Positions 43,497 through 52,123 of a stretch of DNA of 64,000 bases are shown here, one piece after another. Position 1 is the stretch's first letter; the number at the start of each line of letters is the position of its first letter. Under the pieces are notes generated by a model. It was not told where the DNA came from. It worked only from the letters and a program-made list of their open reading frames with translations, and ran no database searches. Source of the stretch: Singulisphaera sp. GP187 (GTDB lineage Bacteria > Planctomycetota > Phycisphaerae > Phycisphaerales > SM1A02); NCBI GenBank assembly GCA_945871915.1, contig CAMBXO010000010.1, positions 1 through 64,000 of the forward strand. The letters run 5' to 3'. Made by a program: the position numbers and the translations under genes.

Positions 43497-44297
43497 ATGG
43501 GAGAAACCATTGCACCCACACAACTGGACGCTGCCGCGGCCAACGCGCTGCGTGACCGGTGGAATGTGGTTCGACAACGCGTGGAGGCGGCTGCCAAGCA
43601 GAGCGATCGCAAGCCCTCCGAAGTTCTTTTGGTGGTGGTGACCAAGAGCGGCAGCATCGACCAGATTCGCGAGTTGGTGAACCTTGGCCAAATTGACCTT
43701 GCAGAAAATCGCGTGCAGCAACTTGTTCAGCGAAGTGCGACAACCGGTGAGTGGCTTCAACGCCGCAAGGAAATGGATCCCAAGGCCGTTGTCCCCCTGG
43801 TTCGATGGCACATGATCGGTTCGCTGCAGCGAAATAAAGTTCGTAAGTGCATGGAAGTCGCTCGATTGATTCATGGTGTGGATTCACTGCGATTAGCCGA
43901 GGAGATGCAGGCGGCGGCTGTTCGTCGTGAGACTCCGATGGAAGTTCTTATTGAAGTGAATGTCAGCGGCGAAGCCACCAAGCAAGGCATCGCGAGCCCC
44001 GCCGTGAAGCACTTACTCGATCAGATGGACACCATGGCCAACCTGAAGGTGCGTGGATTGATGTGCATGGCTCCTTTGGCTGGTGGTGCCGATGCGGCTC
44101 GTCAGACTTTCTCTCGCTGTCGTGAAGTCTTTGACGATTGCCGAAGGGTGGGGTCGGGTGGCGATCGCTTTGACATTCTGAGCATGGGCATGAGTTCTGA
44201 TTTCGAAATTGCGATTGAGTGTGGAGCCAACCTTGTTCGTGTTGGATCGGCCGTCATCGGGCCGCCTCAGGTTGAAGAGCCTGCCGAAGATGCGTAG
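43497..44297 (+). CDS. yggS: PLP homeostasis protein, YggS family
   Basis: A 266-residue PLP-binding alanine-racemase-fold protein without racemase activity that buffers pyridoxal phosphate. Motifs: LLVVVTKSGSIDQIRE with the PLP lysine, DLAENRVQQL, RWHMIGSLQRNK, EVNVSGEATKQG, GLMCMAPLA and the terminal LSMGMSSDFEIAIECGANLVRVGSAVIG. About 20 residues longer than usual at the start, where the N-terminal helix carries the ATG at 43497. It is followed by tmk 60 bases on. Confidence 0.93.
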   Translation: MGETIAPTQLDAAAANALRDRWNVVRQRVEAAAKQSDRKPSEVLLVVVTKSGSIDQIRELVNLGQIDLAENRVQQLVQRSATTGEWLQRRKEMDPKAVVPLVRWHMIGSLQRNKVRKCMEVARLIHGVDSLRLAEEMQAAAVRRETPMEVLIEVNVSGEATKQGIASPAVKHLLDQMDTMANLKVRGLMCMAPLAGGADAARQTFSRCREVFDDCRRVGSGGDRFDILSMGMSSDFEIAIECGANLVRVGSAVIGPPQVEEPAEDA

Positions 44298-44357
44298 TGC
44301 TTGGCGCGAGCGGTGCATGCGTAGCGAACTCATTTCCACCTCGGCTACATTGAGCAC

Positions 44358-45023
44358 ATGACCAGTGCCCAATGGGGTCTCTTGCTGCGTGGCCGATTCC
44401 TTGCATTTGAGGGGGCGGATGGAAGCGGTAAAAGCACTCAAATTTCGCGGTTTCAGGCGTGGGCGGCAGAGCAAGGAATTTCTCTGGTCATTGTCCGAGA
44501 GCCCGGCGGCACCGCTGTTGGTGAACGCGTGCGAGACATTCTGCTTGATCCAATTCATGCGGAAATGAAGGTTCGCTGCGAGATGTTGCTGTATATGGCT
44601 AGCCGCTCGCAATTGGTTCTTGAGCGAATCGAGCCCGCGTTACGACAGGGCTCGTGTGTTCTCAGTGATCGCTTTGTTGGAAGCACGCTTGCCTATCAGG
44701 GTGCTGCCGGCGGAATACCCGAGGCACAGATCCGCGCCGTTGCCGAAGTTGCCATCGGCGGGCGGTGGCCCGACCTCAATGTTCTTTTTGATGTCAACAC
44801 GGAAACCGCCATGCGCCGGATGAGCCCCTTACTGGACCGCATGGAAAGCAAGGGTGCAGAATTTCACAAACGCGTTCGCGAGGGTTATCTCGCCGAGGCG
44901 CGACGAGATCCGAAGCATTACCTTGTGGTCGACGCATCGCAGACACCGGACAATGTTTTTGATCAACTCATGCGCGGGCTGCAGGCGTGGTGCACAACAC
45001 TTACCCCCGTCGCCGTGGCTTGA
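44358..45023 (+). CDS. tmk: Thymidylate kinase
   Basis: Phosphorylates dTMP to dTDP. The P-loop FEGADGSGKSTQ is followed by REPGGT, the DRFVGSTLAYQG thymidine site, and a lid region with TAMRRM. The product has 221 residues against a usual 205-215. An N-terminal extension of about ten residues precedes the P-loop strand. Its 3' end overlaps the convergent unknown gene (45001-45801) by 23 bases. Confidence 0.95.
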   Translation: MTSAQWGLLLRGRFLAFEGADGSGKSTQISRFQAWAAEQGISLVIVREPGGTAVGERVRDILLDPIHAEMKVRCEMLLYMASRSQLVLERIEPALRQGSCVLSDRFVGSTLAYQGAAGGIPEAQIRAVAEVAIGGRWPDLNVLFDVNTETAMRRMSPLLDRMESKGAEFHKRVREGYLAEARRDPKHYLVVDASQTPDNVFDQLMRGLQAWCTTLTPVAVA

Positions 45024-45801
45024 CCGATTTCGCCGTCTCAGGCGTTTGCTTGCCACCTTGTTTGCATCGCTCGTTAAGTTTCCGAACACGCTCGGTCAGA
45101 CTCTTGGCTTGATCTGGTGGCATGTTGTGCAAATACGCCATCGCTAGCGCGTTAGGCTCACTGAACGCTTCAAGGGAAACCTGTGATCCGTCGGGTGTGT
45201 AACTGAATCCACGCACATTCAGGTCAGCAACAACCTGAAGCGAAGCAAGCACATCCGCGTCGTCATTTGTTTTTCCGCCGACCAGCAACGCAAGCAATCT
45301 TCGCATCGCTGTGATGTGCAGTTCCTCGCCAAATTGCCTGGACTGAAGCACTTCCTGATTGACGCGCTTCATGGTTTCGATGGGTTGTGGTTTTACATGC
45401 CACTCCTGTCCATTCACGCGCACCGAACGACTGCACACATGCAAGAGCGTTGCCACCATGGCCCGCCCGGTGGACGCGTTGCCAAGAGTGAAGTGTTCCT
45501 CGAACGGTTGTCCATCCAAATCGTTCTTATCCGACTGAGTAATTTTTACTTCGCCTGCCTCCATGTTGACCGACATGCTGCGAACGCCAACCTGATGCAA
45601 CATCCACAATGCGCTTTGAAAGAGTGGATGATCCTGTGGAACATTCTGCTTCATGCCTTCGGCAACAACCTGGCAGCACAGTTTGGCAAACGGCTCGCCA
45701 GCGGTAAGACCGGGCATGATGTTGTTGGCAAGATGCAGAAAGGGCTGATTCTCCTGCGGCTTGAGTTCGATCTGATTGTCGTTGAGTTGGATGGTGACCA
45801 T
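45001..45801 (-). CDS. Hypothetical cytoplasmic protein
   Basis: I do not recognise a family. The 266-residue product from the ATG at 45801 has no signal peptide or membrane helix. The N-terminus VTIQLNDNQIELKP is beta-like; a helical region with PLFQSALWMLHQVG and a second (ALAMAYLHNMPPDQAKSLTERVRKL) follow; the C-terminus is Lys/Arg rich (KSVKPRRRG). It is the last gene of the yidC-mnmE operon, 41 bases behind the ABC ATPase gene, and its end overlaps tmk on the other strand. Confidence 0.75.
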   Translation of the reverse strand: MVTIQLNDNQIELKPQENQPFLHLANNIMPGLTAGEPFAKLCCQVVAEGMKQNVPQDHPLFQSALWMLHQVGVRSMSVNMEAGEVKITQSDKNDLDGQPFEEHFTLGNASTGRAMVATLLHVCSRSVRVNGQEWHVKPQPIETMKRVNQEVLQSRQFGEELHITAMRRLLALLVGGKTNDDADVLASLQVVADLNVRGFSYTPDGSQVSLEAFSEPNALAMAYLHNMPPDQAKSLTERVRKLNERCKQGGKQTPETAKSVKPRRRG

Positions 45802-45842
45802 GGTGATGCGTCTACTTTCAATGCGTGCGGCGTTCGGGGTGG

Positions 45843-46889
45843 TCAATCTACGAGCGCAGTGAGGGCGTCGCAATCTGCCTTCAAATGCAGGGTTTGATCC
45901 TTGCGGGTTGTGGTGCGGGGGTCCAATTCAAACACTTTCACTATGCCGGTTGCGGTTTCCACTTGGTGCTGAGCCATTTCACCTAGATACACGGTTTCGC
46001 GGCATCGGCCCTGCAACATTGCGGGCTCATTCACAATGCGAAGCGACTCGGGCCGAATGTGAATGGTGACATGTGTTCCAGATGCCAAACCACCCGTGCT
46101 GCATTGCAGACAACCCGCCGCGGTTTCAACCATGCAGCCAGCCGAGTCACTGGAACCAACCACACCTGCAATGAAATTGGTTTCACCTAGAAACTCAGCG
46201 ACAAAGCGATTACGGGGGCGGTGATACAACTCCCGCGCCCCACCCAGTTGCTCAATCCGTCCATCTCGAAGCACCACCATGGAATCGGCCAGACTGAGTG
46301 CTTCTTTCTGATCGTGAGTGACATACACGGCGGTCAATTTTATTTCACTGCAGATGCGCCGAATTTCGCTCCGCATCTCAAGACGCAATTTGGCATCGAG
46401 ATTCGAAAGCGGTTCATCGAGTAATAGAACACCGGGTCGAAACACGATGGCCCTTGCAAGAGCCACGCGCTGCTGCTGGCCTCCGCTCAGTTGGTTGGGT
46501 CGTCGCTCCGAAAGCCCGGCCATACGAACCATCTCCAGTGCCTCCATCACTCGTTGCTTCACTTCTGTGGATTGCACCTTGCGAACCTGCAGTCCAAAGG
46601 CGACATTGTCAAACACGCTCATGTGTGGCCACAGCGCGTAACTCTGAAACACCATGCCCGCATTGCGTTTCTCGGCTGGAACCTGTGTGACGTCGTGGTT
46701 TCCAAAGAACACCTGTCCGCTTGTTGGCTCCTGAAACCCCGCAATCATGCGGAGAATCGTTGTTTTTCCACACCCAGAGGGACCCAACATGAAGAACAGT
46801 TCGCCCGCCGGAATTTGAAGATCAATGTCCCGCACGGCAACAACATCGCCAAACTCGCATCGCAGTTTTCGAAGGTTGATTGCAAGCAC
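45843..46889 (-). CDS. ABC transporter ATP-binding protein (PotA/UgpC type)
   Basis: A 348-residue ATPase with Walker A GPSGCGKTT, the Q loop FQSYALWP, signature LSGGQQQRVALARA, Walker B LLLDEPLSNLD and the H-loop VTHD. A C-terminal TOBE domain (about 240-345) marks the class importing sugars, polyamines, sulfate or iron. The substrate cannot be told: no permease or binding protein is encoded in the window, so it is an orphan that may pair with permeases elsewhere. It lies in the yidC-mnmE operon, 20 bases after the DUF721 gene. Confidence 0.9.
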   Translation of the reverse strand: MLAINLRKLRCEFGDVVAVRDIDLQIPAGELFFMLGPSGCGKTTILRMIAGFQEPTSGQVFFGNHDVTQVPAEKRNAGMVFQSYALWPHMSVFDNVAFGLQVRKVQSTEVKQRVMEALEMVRMAGLSERRPNQLSGGQQQRVALARAIVFRPGVLLLDEPLSNLDAKLRLEMRSEIRRICSEIKLTAVYVTHDQKEALSLADSMVVLRDGRIEQLGGARELYHRPRNRFVAEFLGETNFIAGVVGSSDSAGCMVETAAGCLQCSTGGLASGTHVTIHIRPESLRIVNEPAMLQGRCRETVYLGEMAQHQVETATGIVKVFELDPRTTTRKDQTLHLKADCDALTALVD

Positions 46890-46909
46890 GGTCGGGCGAG
46901 AATACCCCG

Positions 46910-47278
46910 TTACCGCGCCGCCACCGGTTGCTCGTGTGTTACCTGACCCACGCGCATTCGCACACGCATAAGCCCCGGCACCGCAAGACGAAGATTGGTT
47001 TCAAGCCCGCTACGCAGAACACGATCGGTGCGAAACGCGGCTGAACTGCTATCCGCCAAGAGCGTCAGCGTGCCGGATCGGAATGTCTCCACCCGAACAC
47101 AATTCTGTAATTCCGGTGGAGCGATGCGCATCCACGCATCGGTGGCCGAGCCAATGGTCTTTTCGAGTTGCCGAAGATCGCGAGCAAAGATGCCGACATC
47201 CTTGTGAACATCCCGCACGCGCTCGGGACGAACGCGCCATGTGGAAAGTTTTTTGATGTGGTCAAGTGGGTCGCGCAT
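46910..47278 (-). CDS. DUF721 protein, DciA-like helicase loader
   Basis: A 122-residue protein with the DUF721 pattern: a short N-terminal helix region, then a helix and the strand-rich stretch CVRVETFRSGTLTLLADSSSAAFRTDR followed by helix and VRMRVG. DciA proteins of this family load the replicative helicase DnaB in most bacteria that lack DnaC or DnaI, often near dnaA. The pattern is clear but short; the identification is by recognition of the conserved strand. It lies between the thioesterase and the ABC ATPase. Confidence 0.65.
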   Translation of the reverse strand: MRDPLDHIKKLSTWRVRPERVRDVHKDVGIFARDLRQLEKTIGSATDAWMRIAPPELQNCVRVETFRSGTLTLLADSSSAAFRTDRVLRSGLETNLRLAVPGLMRVRMRVGQVTHEQPVAAR

Positions 47279-47282
47279 GGGT

Positions 47283-47696
47283 CTATACCTTCACGGCAAA
47301 CATTCCCTCTGGAAGTGCTTGTGCCTTGCCCGAAGAATCGAGGCATGCAAGCGTTGTTGAACCAACACAGAGAAGTTCGTCGCCACGAAACAACTCGTAG
47401 GTGTGGTCAATCTTCACACTTCCAACACTGGCAAGCGTCGTCTCCATGCGAAGCAAATCGTCATAGCGAGCCGGTCGCCTGTAATTAAGTTGTAGCCGAA
47501 CGACCGCAAGGAAGGCCCCTTCTTCTTCCATGCAGCGATAACTGCGCCCGGTTTCACGAAGCAGCTCGGTACGGCCCATTTCGAACCACACTGGATACAC
47601 CGTGTGATGTGCGACACCCATCGGATCGCATTCACCGTACCGCACGCGGATTTCAAGGCTGCCTTTCACGATGACAGCGTATCGAAACACGCCCAA
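47283..47696 (-). CDS. Acyl-CoA thioesterase, 4-hydroxybenzoyl-CoA thioesterase/YbgC type
   Basis: A hotdog-fold enzyme of up to 137 residues. The catalytic motif RVRYGECDPMGVAHHTVYPVWFE holds the active-site Asp and the following conserved His and Tyr, as in YbgC. The start is uncertain: TTG at 47696, GTG at 47690 with a reasonable GGA upstream, or GTG at 47669 closer to the first strand. It follows mnmE by 12 bases in the minus-strand operon. The usual YbgC association with Tol-Pal genes is absent here. Confidence 0.85.
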   Translation of the reverse strand: MGVFRYAVIVKGSLEIRVRYGECDPMGVAHHTVYPVWFEMGRTELLRETGRSYRCMEEEGAFLAVVRLQLNYRRPARYDDLLRMETTLASVGSVKIDHTYELFRGDELLCVGSTTLACLDSSGKAQALPEGMFAVKV

Positions 47697-47708
47697 ATTC
47701 CGAACACA

Positions 47709-49067
47709 TTATTTCCCAACGCAAAACCGTGAGAAAATCCGCCCAAGGATGTCATCGGGTGCCAACCTGCCGGCGACCCCGCCCAGACTTTCCAGTGCCG
47801 CGTGAAGCGTGGCGGCAACAAGTTCCGGGTGAAGCGTGCGACCACCACCATCGGTTTCCAGTGACGCGTCGCTGGCGGCACGAAGGTGGTCGATGGCTTC
47901 ATGCACCAGCACGCGATGTCGCTCCGCAAGACACATGGCCTCGGCCGTTGTTGTGGCTCCAAGATTTTCTGCCATTCGACCAACGGATGCGGTGAGTTGA
48001 TCGATGCCAAGACCAGTTGTGGCACTGGTGCGAACGGCGCCGACACATTCCTTGGACTCCGGTCGGTCACACTGCGTCTGCACAAGAATGTGTGGAACTG
48101 TTGTACCCGCCGCGCGTTCACCCACGGTAGAGCATTGAAGCGTGATGGTGGCTCGCTGCATCGCCTCTCCACGCATGCGCTGGCCCAACTCGTCCATTGC
48201 ATGCACGGCATCCATTTTTCCTGGCGCGTCCACCAGTAACACCTCGCGCGGCCCGTCTGCGCAGGGAATGATCCACGGCTCCACTAAGACATCGCGCGTT
48301 GTCCCCGCGACATCCGCAACCACTGATCGATCGCGACGAAGAAGTGCATTAAAGAGCGCGCTTTTGCCGGCATTCGTCGGACCGCTGAGCACCACCCACG
48401 GAGCGGCGGAAAGTTGTTCCATGGAAACCGATCCGTTGACCAACTGCTCAAGTGACTCGATCGAACTTGTAATCCCAGACCGCAAGTCGAGATTCGAAAT
48501 CGCAACCACATCCTCCTGATCCGTGAAGTCAATCCCAGCTTCAACCATGGCCAGCATGTCCGCGACGGCTTCGATTGTTCGACCAACCCTTTCACCAATC
48601 GCGCCGTGTCGCAACAACGCGGCCGCTCGAAGTTCTGCATCGGTACACGCTGCGATGGTGGCGGCCACTCCTTCCACCTGTTCAAGCGTGAGACGACCAG
48701 CTTCGAATGCTCGCAGCGTGAATTCACCTGGATTGGCGGTGCGCACCCCAGGAATCGCCCGCAGCCATGCGGCCGTGACGGCACGAAGAATTTCACGATG
48801 CCCAGGAACAATCAGCTCAATGCAATCCTCACCGGTGTAACTGTGTGGCCCGGGCATGCACACCGCAAGACAGGGCAATGCGCCGATGGGCAATTGAAGT
48901 TCGGCCCCTCGAATGCAACGTCGCTCCGCGGAAAGACCAGCCCGCCCCTGGAGAATTTGAAACGCTTCAAAGACCTGCGGTCCGCTGGCACGAATGACGG
49001 CCGCGGCGCTGGATCCGCCGGCACTCGCCGTTGCAATGATCGTGTCACGCTGGCCGATGGTGGCCAC
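47709..49067 (-). CDS. mnmE: tRNA modification GTPase MnmE, with altered G motifs
   Basis: With MnmG it makes the carboxymethylaminomethyl group at U34 of certain tRNAs. The N-terminal THF-binding domain (PGPHSYTGED, ANPGEFTLRAFEAGRL) and the C-terminal FCVGK motif, where the cysteine is essential, are intact. The G domain has a normal P-loop (GPTNAGKSAL) and GTTRD, but G3 reads VDAPGKMD instead of DTAG-I-R, G4 is TQCD instead of NKxD, and the stretch between them is short. Guanine specificity and K+-stimulated hydrolysis may thus be changed. It has 452 residues and follows yidC by 3 bases, the ancestral yidC-mnmE order. Confidence 0.93.
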   Translation of the reverse strand: MATIGQRDTIIATASAGGSSAAAVIRASGPQVFEAFQILQGRAGLSAERRCIRGAELQLPIGALPCLAVCMPGPHSYTGEDCIELIVPGHREILRAVTAAWLRAIPGVRTANPGEFTLRAFEAGRLTLEQVEGVAATIAACTDAELRAAALLRHGAIGERVGRTIEAVADMLAMVEAGIDFTDQEDVVAISNLDLRSGITSSIESLEQLVNGSVSMEQLSAAPWVVLSGPTNAGKSALFNALLRRDRSVVADVAGTTRDVLVEPWIIPCADGPREVLLVDAPGKMDAVHAMDELGQRMRGEAMQRATITLQCSTVGERAAGTTVPHILVQTQCDRPESKECVGAVRTSATTGLGIDQLTASVGRMAENLGATTTAEAMCLAERHRVLVHEAIDHLRAASDASLETDGGGRTLHPELVAATLHAALESLGGVAGRLAPDDILGRIFSRFCVGK

Positions 49068-49070
49068 GGC

Positions 49071-51245
49071 TCAATCGCGGCCCTTAAACCGACGCGATTG
49101 CTGCCCCTTCTCCCTCGCACGCTTCATGGCTGCTTCATACAGTTTGCCAAGTCGATCCTGCTTTGCCGGATCTCGTTTCTTGGGGGTGAAATCCATTCGT
49201 TCAATCTGTGCACGCACACGCTTTCCTTCAATAATTCCAATACATGTGCTAGTCATGATGTACAGCGTTAATCCACTGGGGGCCGTGTAGAGCATGATCG
49301 GAAACAAAATCACCGTCATCCACTTCATCATTTTTTGTTGCTGCTCTTGCTCGGGCGTCAAAGTGCCTGTGGATGGCGGCATCATGTATTTCTGTTGTAG
49401 AAAAAATACAACAGCCATCAACAACGGAATCAGATTGATGCCGGCAAAGGCAAATGGCCACGTGAACAGTGGCTTGTTGAATTCGATGAATTGATCTGGT
49501 GAACTTAGATCGCTCAGAAAGCGCCATCCACCAAATTCTTGAAACACTCCAAAGAACGCGGGACACTGCCGCAACTCAAATGCGAAATACAGCACGGCGT
49601 ACAGCGCAATCCAAATGGGCATTTGGAGGAACGTTGGCAACATGCCGCCAACACATCCCGCGGGATTGACCCCCTTCTCGCGATACAAACGCATCTGTTC
49701 CGCCTGAAGTTTTTTGGAATCCCCCGCATATCGTTTTTGCAGCACCTCAAGTTCCGGCTTGATCGCGGCCATCCCCTTGGTCACGCGGGCCATTTGAACT
49801 TGGCTGTACTTGGTCACCGGGTGCAACAGCGTGCGCACCACAATGACCAACACAATAATGGCCAAGCTCCAGTCAAACACCACCCAGTCGTGCAGGAACG
49901 TGAGCAGCAACACAATGAGATTGGCCAACCAAGAAAAGGTGCAAAAGCTGCAGCAACCACTGATCAAATACAGAATCAACCCATCCATTCGAAGCGATCG
50001 ATAGGGCTGCTGTGCCTCAAGCAAATTGGGGTCGAGCGGGCCGGCAAACACGCCCATGTCAAACGAAACGCTGCTGCCGGCCGCCAGATCAACCTCGGCA
50101 CTTCTGAGTTCACTAAATGCAACTTGTTGCTCGGCCGGAAGCGCGTCGGCGTGTGACCACACTTCGTGAATTGCACCCAGACTCTTACCGTTTTTCGCCG
50201 TGGGGTCTGGCGCGTGAACAGCCAGCGCGAAATAGCGATTGGTGGTGCCAAACCAACTCAGTTCACAATTTTGCTGCCGTTGTTCTTCCTGTGGCCACAA
50301 AATGAAATTCTGCGCGGCGATTCGCTTGAGCACATCTGCCCGTTCAAACATGGCCCCGTGCACGATGACATTCTGTCGTGATGGATCACGCTGTGGTCCG
50401 TACAGGTAACCAAACTGAAAGCGGCGAATATCCATCATGCCGCCGGGGTCCATCGAGAGGTCGCCGGGACCATATTGAATCCATCGAATCTTGAGTGGCC
50501 GGCCAGACACATTCTCAACCCGCTGCGCAAGCATCATGTCGTATCCATTGCCTGGCAATGAGAATTGCCGCGAGACTTTGACAACCGCTTGTCCATCGGG
50601 GTCAATCACCTCGGTCTCAAACATTCCCGCGCCAACCGATTGCCACACCTCGCCAAACAGGCTTACCAACTTGCCATTGATTTCAATGGCGCGGGCTCCA
50701 AGGATCGGAACAGAAAACCCCTGCAGTTTTCCAAGTGTGTGCAAGGCGTAGCGAGCAGCGTCGGGCGGCATGGGTGGCGGGTTTGCATCGCCCTTGGCCA
50801 CGGCCGTTCGATGTGCCTGCGCCATTTCGCGATCGCGTGCCGTAAGCCAAAAATCACTAAAGGTAATGCTGTCAATTCCAGCAGCATTGCGAGCAAATCC
50901 GATCGCGTAGGGATTCTGTTGAAGATCAAGTGATCCAAGACTTTGTGTTGCGGTGTTCTGGGCGGCTGCTTGCGGGAGGCGTGCGGAGAGTGCCGCGAGC
51001 GGTTCACGTGTTGTTGTGGATTCGCCACCTTGCGCAGCCGCGACTGGGGTGGTATTGGTTGTCTTGGATGACAACGCGGCCGAGTCCGCGGGGGCTTCGA
51101 TCTGCTGTGCGACTGAAGTTGTTGGATCAAGCCCGCCTGTTTTTTTTGCGCCGGGTCCATAGATGGCGGACAACACCACGCCACCAGCGGCCACCACGAT
51201 CACCAGCACTATGGGCCAGCGCGACGCCTTACGAGGTTCGGCCAC
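49071..51245 (-). CDS. yidC: Membrane protein insertase YidC/Oxa1
   Basis: Inserts proteins into the inner membrane alone or with SecYEG. The product has 724 residues: N-terminal anchor (about 9-28), a large periplasmic domain and five C-terminal helices beginning with WSLAIIVLVIVVRTLLHPVTKY, which carries the catalytic Arg of the hydrophilic groove, followed by the cytoplasmic hairpin (KPELEVLQKRYAGDSKKLQAE) and QMPIWIALY. The tail is Lys/Arg-rich. It is longer than the usual 550-600 because of the periplasmic region. It is the second gene of the operon. Confidence 0.95.
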   Translation of the reverse strand: MAEPRKASRWPIVLVIVVAAGGVVLSAIYGPGAKKTGGLDPTTSVAQQIEAPADSAALSSKTTNTTPVAAAQGGESTTTREPLAALSARLPQAAAQNTATQSLGSLDLQQNPYAIGFARNAAGIDSITFSDFWLTARDREMAQAHRTAVAKGDANPPPMPPDAARYALHTLGKLQGFSVPILGARAIEINGKLVSLFGEVWQSVGAGMFETEVIDPDGQAVVKVSRQFSLPGNGYDMMLAQRVENVSGRPLKIRWIQYGPGDLSMDPGGMMDIRRFQFGYLYGPQRDPSRQNVIVHGAMFERADVLKRIAAQNFILWPQEEQRQQNCELSWFGTTNRYFALAVHAPDPTAKNGKSLGAIHEVWSHADALPAEQQVAFSELRSAEVDLAAGSSVSFDMGVFAGPLDPNLLEAQQPYRSLRMDGLILYLISGCCSFCTFSWLANLIVLLLTFLHDWVVFDWSLAIIVLVIVVRTLLHPVTKYSQVQMARVTKGMAAIKPELEVLQKRYAGDSKKLQAEQMRLYREKGVNPAGCVGGMLPTFLQMPIWIALYAVLYFAFELRQCPAFFGVFQEFGGWRFLSDLSSPDQFIEFNKPLFTWPFAFAGINLIPLLMAVVFFLQQKYMMPPSTGTLTPEQEQQQKMMKWMTVILFPIMLYTAPSGLTLYIMTSTCIGIIEGKRVRAQIERMDFTPKKRDPAKQDRLGKLYEAAMKRAREKGQQSRRFKGRD

Positions 51246-51247
51246 GG

Positions 51248-52042
51248 TCAGCGCCCCTCAAGCAGTCGCTCGCCGAGCCAGTTGTTCAGTTCTGGAATGC
51301 CATGAATCTTCTCAGAGACCGCTTTGGCGTTGTATTCCAGACGAATAAATTTTGCTGATTTGGCCTCACCGCTGCCATCGAGTTCAATGATCGCGTAACT
51401 GCTTCGTGGATCAAGATCGCGCGGCTGACCAACCGATCCTGGATTAATGATTACTTTTTCGCCACTCTTGAATTGCCACGTGCTGTCAGAAATTTCTCTG
51501 GGTGAATAAAAATCACAGTCGCCGGTGAAGACTCCTGGGACATGCGTGTGCCCAACAAAGCAACAATGTTCGATGCGCTCAAAGATTTGCTGCATCTTGT
51601 TTGGACTGTTGTCCGCATCCTCGGGAAACAGATACTCGTTAATGGGCCGACGCGGCGTTCCATGAACACACAAGAATGGCCCCTCGTTCACGCGTACCCG
51701 CAACTTGCCTAAAAACTCCCACCGCTTCACGGCGCCTTCGCGATCCAGTTTGGCTTCTGCTTCAAACTGTTTCCGCGTCCAATGTGCTGCCTGCTCAGCG
51801 GCTGCATTGAAATTGGTTGGCTCGTACAGCACACCAAAGTCGTGATTGCCCATCAGCGACCACTTGCATCGCCGCGCAACGGTATCGACACACGCCACGG
51901 GGTCTGGCCCATATCCGATGATGTCACCAAGACACCAAATTTCATCTCCCTTCGCAGTGTTGATCTGTCGATCGATGTCGGCAAGCACCACCTCGAGCGC
52001 GTCCATGTTGCCGTGAATGTCACTGATGAGGGCGATGCGCAC
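51248..52042 (-). CDS. Calcineurin-like metallophosphoesterase
   Basis: A 264-residue phosphodiesterase of the YfcE/MJ0936-like class with all metal-binding motifs: DIHGN, GDIIGYG, GNHD, VHGTP, GHTHVP and NPGSVGQPRD. The substrate is unknown; nucleic-acid or nucleotide phosphodiesters are typical. It starts with a GTG at 52042, preceded by GGA, and heads the yidC-mnmE operon: its stop lies three bases before the yidC start. A candidate promoter is seen at 52067-52095. Confidence 0.9.
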   Translation of the reverse strand: MRIALISDIHGNMDALEVVLADIDRQINTAKGDEIWCLGDIIGYGPDPVACVDTVARRCKWSLMGNHDFGVLYEPTNFNAAAEQAAHWTRKQFEAEAKLDREGAVKRWEFLGKLRVRVNEGPFLCVHGTPRRPINEYLFPEDADNSPNKMQQIFERIEHCCFVGHTHVPGVFTGDCDFYSPREISDSTWQFKSGEKVIINPGSVGQPRDLDPRSSYAIIELDGSGEAKSAKFIRLEYNAKAVSEKIHGIPELNNWLGERLLEGR

Positions 52043-52066
52043 GATGGGTTCCGTTGGGGAGGGGCG

Positions 52067-52095
52067 ATGCTAGAGCCCAGCGGAAATGCCGTCAA
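52067..52095 (-). promoter_or_regulatory. Candidate sigma70-type promoter of the phosphoesterase-yidC-mnmE operon
   Basis: Reading the minus strand, TTGACG (52095-52090) is followed after 17 bases by TAGCAT (52072-52067), and the GTG start of the phosphoesterase lies about 25 bases downstream. Spacing and both hexamers fit the consensus reasonably; it was found by eye only. Confidence 0.4.
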
Positions 52096-52123
52096 AGCAT
52101 AGAAATCACGACCCCGGCACCGA

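Noticed and set aside
43401-43874. N-terminal extension of phosphoglycerate mutase
   Set aside because: It lies wholly antisense to yggS and the short divergent promoter region, and would precede the metal-binding DGWG by about 175 residues instead of 16.
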